Below are positions 32,090-42,514 of a stretch of 64,000 nt of DNA, one piece after another. Every line of letters begins with the position of its first letter. Positions within the stretch are counted from its first letter, which is position 1. The notes beneath the pieces were generated by a model. That model saw only the letters and a list, made by a program, of their open reading frames with translations, was not told where the DNA came from and searched no databases. The stretch lies in the NCBI RefSeq assembly GCF_037042905.1, contig NC_087249.1, positions 13,579,201-13,643,200 of the forward strand, read 5' to 3'. The DNA comes from Lytechinus pictus. Lineage: Eukaryota; Echinodermata; Echinoidea; Temnopleuroida; Toxopneustidae. Made by a program: the position numbers and the translations under genes.

Positions 32090-33710
32090 TCCAATGAACC
32101 AGTTTCTAACGTTCTCAACACTGTGTATATTATGCCGGGATATTATGTTGACTGTCAAACAAATATCCAACAAACTATAGTTTCCAACATTGTGTCAATG
32201 TTAACTGTCAACAACTCTCCAATAAACTAGTTTCCAATGTTGTCACGTTGTGCCATTGTCGGTTGTTCAACAACTCTCCATCGAACTAGTTTCCAACATT
32301 GTCAACATTGTACCAATGTCGACTGTCCAACAAATCTCCAACAAAATAGTTTCCAACGTTGTTCCGTTGTCGGTTGTTCAGCAACTCTCCATCGAACTAG
32401 TTTCCAACATAGTCAACGCTGTGCCTTTGTTGGCTGTTCAACAACTACCTTATCAAACACGTTTCCAACGTTGTGACATTGTTGGCTGTCCAACAAATCT
32501 CCAACACACTAGTTTCCAATGTTGTGCCATTGTCTGTTGTTCAACAACTTTCCATCGAACTAGTTTCCAACGTTGCCAATGTTGTGTCATCGTCGACTTT
32601 CCAGCTGATCTCCAATCTACCAGTTTCCAACATTTTGCCAGTGTCAGTTGTTCAACAACTTTCCATCTAACTAGTTTCCAGCTTTGTCAACGTTGTGTCA
32701 TTGTTGACTATCCAACTAATCTCCAACCTACCAGTTTCCAACATAGTGCCATTGTCGACCGTCCAACAAATCTCCAACACACTAGTTTCCAACGTTGTGC
32801 CATCGTCGACTATCTAACAAATCTCCATCAAACTAGTTCCAACTTTGTCAACGTTGTGCCATTGTCGGTTAATCAACAACTTTCCATCGAACTAGTTTCC
32901 AAAATTGCCAATGTTGTGTCATCGTCGACTATCCAACTGATCTCCAACCTACCAGTTTCCAACGTTGTGCCAGTGTCAGTTCTTCAACAACTTTCCATCG
33001 AACTATAGTTTCCAGCTTTGTCAACGTTGTGTCATTGTTGGTTGTTCAACAACTTTCCATCGAACTAGTTTCCAACGTTGCCAACCTTGTGTCATCGTCG
33101 ACTATCCAACTAATCTCCAACCTACTAGTTTCCAACGTTTTGCCATTGTCGACCATCCAACAAATCTCCAACTAACTAGTTTCCAATTTTGTCAACGTTG
33201 TGCCATTGTCGGTTTATCAACAACTTTCCATCGAAATAGTTTCCAACGTTGCCAACGTTGTGTAATTGTTGGCTGTTCAGCAACTATCCATTCAAACATG
33301 TTTCCATCGTTGTGCCATTGTCAATTGTCCAACAAATCTCCAACACACACTAGTTTCCAACGTTGTGTCATTGTCGACTATCCAACTAATCTCAAACTTA
33401 CTAATTTCCAACGTTGTGCCATTGTCGACCGTTCAACAAATCTCCAACAAACTAGTTTTCAACTTTATCAACGTTGTGCCATTGTCGGTTGTTCAACAAC
33501 TTTCCATCGAACTAGTTTCCAACGTTGCCAACGTTGTGCCTTTGCTGGCTGTTCAACAACTATCCAATAAAACGTGTTTCCAACGTTGTGACATTGTCGA
33601 CTGTCCAACAACTCTCCAACTTACAAGTTTTCAACGTTGCCAACGTCGTGTCATTGTTGATTGTCCATCTTTCCATCAAACTAGTTTACAACGTTGATTC
33701 ACCGTAAATC
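32090..33710. repeat. ~70-75-bp minisatellite in T2
   Basis: About 21 units built on 'tttccaacgttgtgccattgtcg', 'gttcaacaactttccatcgaactag' and 'gtccaacaaatctccaac'. Stop-poor composition gives open frames of up to 252 codons (317 in unit 2). There is no splice, start or domain evidence, and frames shift between copies, so I do not call a gene. Unit 2 (55990-57540) lacks one repeat unit near 33005. Confidence 0.85.
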
Positions 33711-33722
33711 CGTCAAGTTTTT

Positions 33723-34685
33723 GTCTCACCTGCATAGCAGAGTGAGACTATAGGCGCCGCTTTTCCGACGGCGGCGGCGACGGCGACGGCGGCGGCGGCG
33801 TCAACACCAAATCTTAACCTGAGGTTAAGTTTTTGAAATGACAGCATAACTTAGAAAGTATATGGACCTAGTTCATGAAACTTGGCCATAAGGTTAATCA
33901 AGTATTACTGAACATCCTGCCTGAGTTTCATGTCACATGACCAAGGTCAAAGGTCATTTAGGGTCAATGAACTTAGACCATGTTGGGGGAATCAACATCA
34001 AAATCTTAACCTAAGGTTAAGTTTTTGAAATGTCATCATAACTTAGAAAATATATGGACCTAGTTCATGAAACTTATACATAAGGTTAATAAAGTATCAC
34101 TGAACATCCTGCATGAGTTTCACATCACATGACCAAGGTCAAAGGTCATTTAGGGTCAATGAACTTTGGCCGAATTGGGGGTATCTGTTGAATTACCATC
34201 ATAACTTTGGAAGTTTATGGATCTGATTCATGAAACTTGGACATAATAGTAATCAAGTATTACTGAACATCCTGTGCAAGTTTCAGGTCACATGATCAAG
34301 GTCAAAGGTCATTTAGGGTCAATGAACTTTGGCCAAATTGGGGTATTTGTTGAATTACAGCCATAAATTTGAAAGTGTGTTGGTCTAGTTCATAAAACTT
34401 GGACATAATAGTAATCAAGTATCACTGAACATCCTGTGCGAGTTTCAGGTCACATGGTCAAGGTCAAAGGTCATGTAAGGTCAAAGAACTTTGGCCACGT
34501 TGGGGGTATTTGTTGAATTGCCATCATATCTCTATAAGTGTATTGGTCTAGTTCATAAAACGTGGAAATAAGAGTAACCAAGTATCACTGAACATCTTGT
34601 GCGAGTTATAGTAGTTTTCAAAATCAGCACTGCTGCTATATTGAATCGCGTGATGCAGGTGAGACGGCCAGAGGCATTCCACTTG
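33723..34685 (+). mobile_element. TCTCGCCTGC-type element inserted in T2, unit 1 only
   Basis: Same family as 20571-21587, with four perfect AGGTCAAAGGTCA motifs. Unit 2 has the empty site 'gtcaagtttttccaacgtcc' at about 57550-57570. Comparison places TT on both sides of the insert, a 2-bp target duplication. Confidence 0.8.
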
Positions 34686-35159
34686 TTCCAACGTCCAACG
34701 ACTTTCAAGTTTCCAACGTAGAGCTAACGTTGGCTTGTTACCTGTGGTGTCATAAGAGAGTCTTGCATGTAAACTTTAACGTTGACCTGAAAATGACCTT
34801 TGACCTTACCACGTGACCTCCGACTGCAGCAGAACATGCAGGTCCCCAAGTCCATCTACCATCCAAGTTTGGTTGAAAAGTGACTTACGGTTGCGGAGTT
34901 AGGTGTCATAAGAGAGTCTTGCATGTAAACTTTAACGTTGACCTGAAAATGACCTTTGACCTTACCATGTGACCTCCGACTGCAGCATAACATACAGGTC
35001 CTCCAAGTCCATCTACCATTTAAGTTTGGTTGAAAAGCGACTTATGGTTGTGGGGTTATGTGTTGTGGAGTTATAGGTTTGTGACGGACGGACGACAGAC
35101 GACGGACGACATTTGGATCCCTAAGTCTCGCCTTCACCTCTGGTGGGCGAGACAAAAAT

Positions 35160-35445
35160 GAACTGAATTGAATTCGTGAAATTAAAAATTGAATTAAATC
35201 ATGTGAAATGAAAATGAGATTGAATGAGAAAATGAACTGAATTGAATCACGTGAAATGGAAATGAAATTATGTAATGTGAAACAAAAAAAAATGAATCGT
35301 GGCAAAATGAATTACATTAAATCTTGTGAAATGGAATTGAATCATGCGAAATGGAAATGAAATTGAATCATTTCAATGAAGACAATGAAAATGAAATATA
35401 TAATCATGTAGGTAAGAATAGAAGCAGAATAAAATCACAAGAGAT
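35160..35445. repeat. Simple repeat array GAATCATGTGAAATGGAAAT, right half
   Basis: Continuation of the 25930-26352 array on the far side of the T1 nest. Confidence 0.75.
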
Positions 35446-35694
35446 GGAAATGATTTGGAATTAAAGCATACTGGCAAATAAGGATATCTTTTTTTCTTTT
35501 ATTTCTTCGTAAATCAAATTTCAGTGCAGGTTTTCTCAGATTTTTTTTCATTTTGAAATGTTAAAAGAAAATGAAAAGATATGATTTCAAAAGAAATGTA
35601 TATGATATAAATTGTTTGATATCATCAAAAAGTAAAAAGCGTTTAGAGATATGTTATGTGATAATTAAAAATGTTAATTATTATTTTTTTTTAG

Positions 35695-35795
35695 GTGACT
35701 TTGTCCTGAACAGTCATGTGACATTTTCATGTAATATTTTTCAAAAGAAGGAAAATAAAGAGATACTTAAAAATAAAAGAACCTTAAAGTCGTGA
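35695..35795 (+). CDS. Terminal exon, unit 1 copy 1
   Basis: The acceptor TTATTTTTTTTTAG|GT enters in phase 1, giving GDFVLNSHVTFSCNIFQKK and on to TGA at 35793. One Cys, a beta-like hydrophobic start and a Lys-rich end. It is the natural last exon of the gene starting at 22947, about 10 kb after the acidic exon at 25656-25724. This copy has one extra A in the run at ~35769 compared with the other three copies, changing the end from EILKIKEP to EILKNKRTLKS. AATAAA at 35964 is a possible polyadenylation signal. Confidence 0.55.
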
Positions 35796-36012
35796 AGAAG
35801 ACAAAATCATGTTAGGTTATATAAATTAAACAATCATGTAAAGTTATCAGGGAATCGAAGGAAAGTTACAGTGACGAGAATTTATCAGAAGTATGTATAA
35901 ATTTGATTTGGTGAGGTATAACTAGGCTGTAAAGTAAATAATCATAATAGGGAATTTGTATTAAATAAAATGATTAAAGGAATGTGTGACGTAACTGGAT
36001 ATAATTGATATA

Positions 36013-36170
36013 CACTGTAAAAAATGAAGTGCTAATTAAGCACTTAAGTGCTTGTATAGTGACTGCACTACGAGTGCTGATTTTCTAGTTTAAATTTGAA
36101 CTAGAAAATCAGCACTCGTAGTGCAGTCACATACAAGCACGGTATAAAATAGCACTTCATTTTTACAGTA
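36013..36170. mobile_element. Hairpin MITE (CACTGTAAAAA ends), copy 1
   Basis: An almost perfect foldback: CACTGTAAAAAATGAAGTGC outer arms and an inner ACTGCACTACGAGTGCTGAT arm opposite its complement, with flanking TA as in Tc1/mariner-type MITEs. Further copies at 39181-39338, 42357-42514 and 59040-59197. Confidence 0.8.
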
Positions 36171-36209
36171 TACGAGATGGAGAATAATATCAATCCTTCA
36201 TGAAATCAG

Positions 36210-36996
36210 GTGAATAGGCTAGCAAAGTTGGCGTCAGCGCAGAGGATTATCCTTTGTTCATGGGGGGGGGGGGGGCATCTATTGCTGCCTCCCACAAACA
36301 CAAAAGATAATCTTTTGCTCTGACGCCCATGCTCACTGGGCGAACGTTGTTGAGATTTTGGATTCCAACGTTTCTGGCGAGCGTTCAGTGAATAATCCTT
36401 GCGACAGTTTGCCTGCTATATCAAAATTTACTTGAGAACTGTCATTTCAACTTATCCTTATTTTTCCCGGCTCAATTGTTTTTATACATTTTCCCTCCAC
36501 CTGTTTTTGTATGATTATCTCCCGGGGATTATCTTAAACATTTCATTTTTGTCTGTGCACAACCTACATGTACCTGTTATATACTATTATGTGGCATGTA
36601 GACCATGGGTATTTAGTTAACCTATACCACCATGGATCCATAATACCACCATGGACCTATAGGACCATGATACCACTAAGGCTACTTAGTTGAGTGCGCA
36701 ATGGTCAATAAAATATTTGAATTTATTGTATTTTTTTTATTCTGACAAATAAAATGCCAAATAATGAATATTAGAATGATAAATCAACAGAATGTGTGAT
36801 GTAAGTGGTATCATTTACGTTGAATAGGTATTACTCGTAGTATTTATATCACCAAAAATATTAATAAACAGGTGAACAAATAACTTCAATGACCAGTTCT
36901 TGAATCTTAAATCTCTCGTTAGACTAGTTTTAGTCAAACGTTGCTTCTTAAGTTCGTTTATTTCCTGCATTAATCGGATAATAATCTTAAAACAGA
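36210..36996 (+). promoter_or_regulatory. Conserved upstream region of signal exon B, copy 1
   Basis: Begins with an imperfect inverted repeat around a poly-G tract ('ggcgtcagcgcagaggattatc' versus 'gataatcttttgctctgacgcc'). It then has repeated 'taccaccatgg' words near 36630-36670, and AT-rich sequence up to the ATG. The same layout precedes all four signal B exons. Short open frames here (36399-36620) are incidental. Promoter function is inferred from position only. Confidence 0.3.
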
Positions 36997-37054
36997 ATGA
37001 AGCGTTTCTTGGTGTTTGTTCTTGTTTATTCTCTTGGCTGAATTCATGGGTGAT
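36997..37054 (+). pseudogene. Signal-peptide exon B, copy 1, frameshifted
   Basis: Reads MKRFLVFVLV and then, after a 5-base deletion relative to copies at 40171 and 43346 (TCATT missing), YSLG and a TGA stop. The downstream splice-like ATGG|GTGATA is still present. This copy therefore cannot make the secretory signal unless another start is used. Confidence 0.7.
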
Positions 37055-37894
37055 AGCATAAAACTATTGTGAATTAACATTAGTCGTTTCATTATAGAAT
37101 TTAGTAATTGTCCCCACCAATGTCGTTTTAATATTAACATTCCAAATATGTTTCTTGTTTGATTTCACTAAATCGATATGCAGTTGTGTTCTGAAATAAA
37201 ATATTTTTGGTCCATTAGTTGTATCATAAAAAAACATGATATTACAAGAAAAGTGCTAGGCGTGCAAAAATGTCCGATAACTTAACAATATTATTTAATG
37301 ATACCAAAATTGCCATGTTTTCCCCAATATCGTTTTATTTCCAAAATACCCTCGCAATAAACCATACGAAAATGAACATTATGAACGTTATTTATCTTCT
37401 TGAACAGAGGTTGCCATGAAGACAAACTTAATATCTCATAGGTGCATCGTAACGAATTATATTGCGAGAATATTCCATAATGTGATTTCATAAATAGCAA
37501 GGATATTGAATACATTATCACGATAATGCCCTATTATGAGAATAAAGTGAGGTTACAACATGAGCCTTCCCATGGACCTACATTGTGCAACATGCTATGA
37601 TATGCATTGAAAGTAGGAATGCAACAAATACCTTCATAAAGTGTTCATTGGTGTGCTATTCTAGTCACCTGGTCTATTCAATTTCTTCATCCTGCTATGC
37701 TAGACAAGCTTACGTAATATCTTGCTTTGAAATCTGCATATCTTAATGAAAGAAATGAAAGGTCATTTGACCAAAATTGTCCATGAAGTAACTACGAACT
37801 GGTCTATTGATTCATGGAGCTTACTTCCCCTTTCTCATGCAAGAAATATAAAAAAAAATCGCACGCTCACTGTAGCCTTTAAAGGGATGCTCCG

Positions 37895-38460
37895 GGCTGG
37901 AGATATATCTAAATATATAGAGTAAAATTCACAAAGCAAAATGCTGAAAATTAATCAAAATCGGATAAGAAGTACGAAGTTATTGAAATTTTGTAGAAGT
38001 TTATCAATATTTTGAGAAGTTATGCACATCATCATGAATATTCATTAGGTGGGCTGATGTCACATCCCCACTTTCCTTTTTCTAATGTCATTACATGAAA
38101 TCATAAATGTTTCATTTTTTCATACATGTGTAAATGATGTGTCTCCATTGTGATAAAATAAGTTGCGGCAATAATAACTACTGCACAGTTGTCAATCGAA
38201 TTGTTTTAGTTCTTGGTAGAACAATTTTGAATTAACCTAATTTCATATAATAAAATACAAAGGAACAAGTGGGGATATGACATCATCAGCCCATCTAATG
38301 AATATTCATAAATACATGCCTAGAACTGTTTCGCCGGAATAATGCAAATCTTTAAAATTCAATAACTTCGTTATTTGTTATCCAATTTTGATCAAATTTT
38401 CAGCATTTTGCATTGTGAATTTTACTCTATTTATTGAGATATAAATATATATAGCCTGGA
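37895..38460. mobile_element. Foldback element, tandem copy 1
   Basis: Arms 'gctggagatatatctaaatatatagagtaaaattcacaaagcaaaatgctgaaaatt' and the complementary right arm ending 'tatagcctgg'. It also shows the 'aatcggataagaagtacgaagttatt' family word and paired 'gaatattcatta' sequences. Copies at 41075-41636, 44445-45010 and, left-truncated, 60136-60564. Confidence 0.7.
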
Positions 38461-38863
38461 TTAATGGCAACGGGTGATGTTGCAAAATCATGGGAAAACT
38501 GAAAAGTGATGTGTTGAAAATAGATAATTGAGGATATTCCTATTTTATTACATCACAAAACAAGACGAAATATACATCAAAGCCGTAAGTGTTTTAAAGT
38601 TTGATGAATTAATGACTTTCCGTTCTAACAATGGATTCAAACTTGGGGAATAATTTCTTGCAAGACTTTTATTTCTTCGTAAATCAAATTTCAGTGCAGG
38701 TTTTTTCAGATTTTTTTCCATTTTGAATTGTTAAAAGAAAATGAAAAGATATGATTTCAAAAGAAATGTATATGATATAAATTGTTTGATATCATTAAAA
38801 CATAATAAGCGTTTAGAGATATGTTATGTGATAATGAATAATGTTAATTGTTATTTTTTTTAG

Positions 38864-38955
38864 GTGACTTTGTCCTGAACAGTCATGTGACATTTTCATG
38901 TAATATTTTTCAAAAGAAGGAAAATAAAGAGATACTTAAAATAAAAGAACCTTAA
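38864..38955 (+). CDS. Terminal exon, unit 1 copy 2
   Basis: The acceptor and first 26 codons match 35695-35795, but the frame lacks the extra A, ending EILKIKEP and TAA at 38953. It lies downstream of signal exon B copy 1 (broken), so it could serve that gene or act as an alternative last exon of gene A. Confidence 0.5.
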
Positions 38956-39180
38956 AGTCGTGAAGAAGACAAAATCATGTTAGGTTATATAAATTAAACA
39001 ATCATGTGAAGTTATCAGGGAATCGAAGGAAAGTAAAAGTGACGAGAATTTATCAGAAATATGTATAAATTTGTTTCGGTGAAGTATAACTAGGCTGTAA
39101 AATAAATAATCATAATAGGGAATTTCTATTAAATAAAATGATTAAATGAATGTGTGACGTAACTGGATATAATTGACATA

Positions 39181-39338
39181 CACTGTAAAAAATGAAGTGC
39201 TAATTTAGCACTTAAGTGCTTGTATAGTGACTGTACTACGAGTGCTGATTTTCTAGTTTAAATTTGAACTAGAAAATCAGCACTCGTAGTGCAGTCACAT
39301 ACAAGCACGGTATAAAATAGCACTTCATTTTTACAGTA
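39181..39338. mobile_element. Hairpin MITE (CACTGTAAAAA ends), copy 2
   Basis: Copy of 36013-36170 carried along by the tandem duplication. Confidence 0.8.
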
Positions 39339-39823
39339 TACTAGATGGAGAATAATATCAATCCTTCATTAAATCAGGTGAAATAGGCTAGCAAAGTTGG
39401 CGTCAGCGCAGAGGATTATCCTTTGTTCATGGGGGGGGGGGGGGACATCTATTGCTGCCTCCCCCAAACACAAAAGATAATCATTTGCTCTGACGCCCAT
39501 GCTCACTGGGCGAACGTTGTTGTGATTTTGGATTCCAACGTTTCTGGCGAGTGTTCAGTGAATAATCCTTGCGACAGTTTGCTTGCTATATCAAAATTTA
39601 CTTGAGAACTGTTATTTCAACTTATCCTTATTTTTCCCGGCTCAATTGTTTTTATTCATTTTCCCTCCACCTGTTTTTGTATGATTATCTCCCGGGGATT
39701 ATCTTAAACATTTCATTTTTGTCTGTGCACAACCTACCTGTTATATACTATTATGTGGCATGGGGTGGCAGGTAGACCATGGGTATTTAGTTCACCTATA
39801 CCACCATGGATCCATGATACCAC

Positions 39824-39843
39824 CATGGACCTATAGGTCCATG
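39824..39843. promoter_or_regulatory. 20-bp perfect palindrome upstream of signal exon B
   Basis: CATGGACCTATAGGTCCATG. Perfect also at 42999-43018 and 59676-59695, but with one mismatch near 36650 in the unit whose signal exon is frameshifted. It lies ~330-350 bp before the ATG. A dimeric factor site is possible; no factor is recognised. Confidence 0.35.
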
Positions 39844-40170
39844 ATACCACTAAGGCTACTTGGTTGAGTGCGCAAGGGTCAATAAAATATTTGAATTTAT
39901 TGTATTTTTTTTATTCTGACAAATAAAATGCCAAATAATGAATATTAGAATGATAAATCAACAGAATGTGTGATGTAAGTGGTATCATTTACGTTGAATA
40001 GGTATTACTCGTAGTATTTATATCACAAAAAATATTAATAAACAGGTGAACAAATAACTTCAATGACCAGTTCTTGAATCTTGAATCTCTCGTTAGACTA
40101 GTTTTAGTCAAACGTTGCTTCTTAAGTTCGTTTATTTCCTGCATTAATCGGATAATAATCTTAAAACAGA

Positions 40171-40228
40171 ATGAAACGTTTCTTGGTGTTTGTTCTTGTT
40201 TCATTTATTATCTCGGCTGAATTTATGG
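40171..40228 (+). CDS. Signal-peptide exon B, copy 2
   Basis: A 58-bp exon encoding MKRFLVFVLVSFIISAEFMG, a hydrophobic signal. The donor is ATGG|GTGATA in phase 1, the same phase as signal exon A and all downstream exons. The next in-phase acceptor is the terminal exon at 42040, which would give a precursor of only about 49 residues; alternatives are the Arg-rich exon at 45355 or later exons. The shared MKR start and CAGA just before the ATG suggest that signal A and B exons are ancient paralogues. Confidence 0.55.
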
Positions 40229-41074
40229 GTGATAGCATAAAACTATTGTGAATTAACATTAGTCGTTTCATTATAGAATTTAGTAATTGTCCCCACCAAT
40301 GTCGTTTAAATATTAACACACCAAATATGTTTCTTGTTTGATTTCACTAAATCGATATGCAGTTGTGTTCTGAAATAAGATATTTTTGGTCCATTAGTTG
40401 TATCATAAAAAACATGATATTACAAGAAAAGTGCTAGGCGTGCAAAAATGTCCGATAACTTAACAATATTATTTAATGATCCAAAAATTGCCATGTTTTC
40501 CCCAATGTCGTTTTATTTCCAAAATACCCTCACAATGAACCATACGAAAATGAACATTATGAACGTTATTTATCTTCTTGAACAGAGGTTGCCATAAAGA
40601 AAAACTTAATATCTCATAGGTGCATCGTAACGAATTATATTGCGAGAATATTCCATAATGTGATTTCATAAATAGCAAGGCTATTGAATACATTATTACG
40701 ATAATGCCCTATTATGAGAATAAAGCGAGGTTACAACATGAGCCTTCCCATGGACCTACATTGTGCAACATGCTATGATATGCATTCAAAGTAGGAATGC
40801 AACAAATACCTTCATAAAGTGTTCATTGTGTGCTATTCTAGTCACCTGGTCTATTCAATTTCTTCATCCTGCTATGTTAGACAAGCTTACGTAATATCTT
40901 GCTTTGAAATCTGCCTATCTTAATGAAAGAAATGAAAGGTCATTTGACAAAAATTTTCCATGAAGTAACTACGAACTGGTCTATTGATTCATGGAGCTTA
41001 CTTCCCCTTTCTCATGCAAGAAGTATTAAAAAAAATCGCATGCTCACTGTAGCCTTTAAAGGGATGCTCCGGGC

Positions 41075-41636
41075 TGGAGATATATCTAAATATATAGAGT
41101 AAAATTCACAAAGCAAAATGCTGAAAATTAATCAAAATCGGATAAGAAGTACGAAGTTATTGAAATTTTGTAGAAGTTTATCAATATTTTGAGAAGTTAT
41201 GCACATCATCATGAATATTCATTAGGCGGGCTTATGTCACATCCCCACTTTCCTTTTTCTAATGTCATTACATGAAATCATAAATGTTTCATTTTTTCAT
41301 ACATGTGTAAGTGATGTATCTCCATTGTGATAAAATAAGTTGCGGCAATAATAACTAATGCACAGTTGTTAATCCAATTGTTTTAGTTCTTGGTAGAACA
41401 ATTTTGAATTAACCTAATTTTATATAATAAAATACAAAGGAACAAGTGGGGATATGACATCATCAGCCCATCTAATGAATATTCATAAATACATGCCTAG
41501 AACTGTTTCGCCGGAATAATGCAAATCTTTAAAATTCAATAACTTCGTTATTTGTTATCCAATTTTGATCAAATTTTCAGCATTTTGCATTGTGAATTTG
41601 ACTCTATTTATTGAGATATAAATATATCTAGCCTGG
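41075..41636. mobile_element. Foldback element, tandem copy 2
   Basis: Duplicate of 37895-38460 in the second tandem unit. Confidence 0.7.
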
Positions 41637-42039
41637 ATTAATGGCAACGGGTGATGTTGCAAAATCATGGGAAAACTGAAAAGTGATGTGTTGAAAATAG
41701 ATAATTGAGGATATTCCTATTTTATTACATCACAAAACAAGACGAAATATACATCAAAGCCGTAAGTGTTTTAAAGTTTGATGAATTAATGACTTTCCGT
41801 TCTAACAATGGATTCAAACTTGGGGAATAATTTCTTGCAAGACTTTTATTTCTTCGTAAATCAAATTTCAGTGCAGGTTTTTTCAGATTTTTTCCATTTT
41901 GAATTGTTAAAAGAAAATGAAAAGATATGATTTCAAAAGAAATGTATATGATATAAATTGTTTGATATCATTAAAACATAATAAGCGTTTAGAGATATGT
42001 TATGTGATAATGAATAATGTTAATTGTTATTTTTTTTAG

Positions 42040-42131
42040 GTGACTTTGTCCTGAACAGTCATGTGACATTTTCATGTAATATTTTTCAAAAGAAGGAAAA
42101 TAAAGAGATACTTAAAATAAAAGAACCTTAA
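42040..42131 (+). CDS. Terminal exon, unit 1 copy 3
   Basis: Identical in coding sequence to 38864-38955, with acceptor TTATTTTTTTTAG|GT and stop TAA at 42129. It lies 1.8 kb downstream of the intact signal exon B at 40171, the shortest plausible two-exon gene in the locus. Confidence 0.55.
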
Positions 42132-42356
42132 AGTCGTGAAGAAGACAAAATCATGTTAGGTTATATAAATTAAACAATCATGTGAAGTTATCAGGGAATC
42201 GAAGGAAAGTAAAAGTGACGAGAATTTATCAGAAGTATGTATAAATTTGATTTGGTGAAGTATAACTAGGCTGTAAAATAAATAATCATAATAGGGAATT
42301 TCTATTAAATAAAATGATTAAATGAATGTGTGACGTAACTGGATATAATTGATATA

Positions 42357-42514
42357 CACTGTAAAAAATGAAGTGCTAATTTAGCACTTAGGTGCTTGTA
42401 TAGTGACTGCACTACGAGTGCTGATTTTCTAGTTTAAATTTGAACTAGAAAATCAGCACTCGTAGTGCAGTCACATACAAGCACTGTATAAAATAGCACT
42501 TCATTTTTACAGTA
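42357..42514. mobile_element. Hairpin MITE (CACTGTAAAAA ends), copy 3
   Basis: Copy of 36013-36170 in the third tandem unit. Confidence 0.8.

Larger units (their letters stand above)
26871..34746. mobile_element. Element T2 rich in CAACGTTG, nested in T1
   Basis: Ends CCCAGGTAACAA and TTGTTACCTGTG are inverted. The T1 word 'gagttaggtgtcataagag' is split with GT on each side, consistent with a 2-bp duplication. CAACGTTG palindromes crowd both ends (26880-27290, 28150-28330, 32090-33710, 34690-34735). Interior stretches 27300-28100, 28340-28980 and 31250-32040 contain no gene that I can identify; 27470-27890 has repeated 'ttgcaaaaggggttaggtcca' motifs. Unit 2 copy: 51971-57619. No transposase is visible, so it is non-autonomous. 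Confidence 0.7.
26353..35158. mobile_element. Element T1 ('TCTCGCCCAC' ends) split by nested insertions
   Basis: Ends TTTTGTGTCTCGCCCAC and GTGGGCGAGACAAAAA are inverted. The body consists of ~150-bp tandem units with 'ggtgtcataagagagtcttgcatgtaaactttaac', 'tgacctttgacctta', 'catgtgacctccgactgcagca' and 'aagtttggttgaaaagcgac'. It is interrupted at 26871 by element T2 and resumes at 34747 inside the same unit. Unit 2 copy: 51453-58189. Non-coding. Confidence 0.7.
35494..38665 (+). repeat. ~3.17-kb tandem unit, copy 1 of 3
   Basis: Starts 'cttttatttcttcgtaaatcaaatttcagtgcagg' and ends 'ttcttgcaagac'. Followed directly by copies at 38666-41843 and 41844-45214. Each holds terminal exon, hairpin MITE, upstream region and signal exon B, then a foldback. 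The locus in unit 2 has only one such segment (58520-60773). Confidence 0.85.

Noticed and set aside
32250-33008. 252-codon open frame (and 317 codons at 56150-57103) made of VVQQLSIELVSN-type repeats
   Set aside because: It is a direct readout of a 70-75-bp minisatellite inside transposon T2. Frames alternate along the array, no splice or promoter context exists, and overlapping frames are open equally.
37291-37521. Minus-strand ~75-codon frame conserved in all three tandem units (also 40469 and 43644)
   Set aside because: Conservation is explained by recent duplication. There is no recognisable domain, no splice motif consistent with a gene, and it is deleted in unit 2.
39989-40204. Minus-strand 71-codon frame (MKQEQTPRN) over signal exon B copies
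   Set aside because: Antisense shadow of the signal exon region. No signal, domain or independent support.
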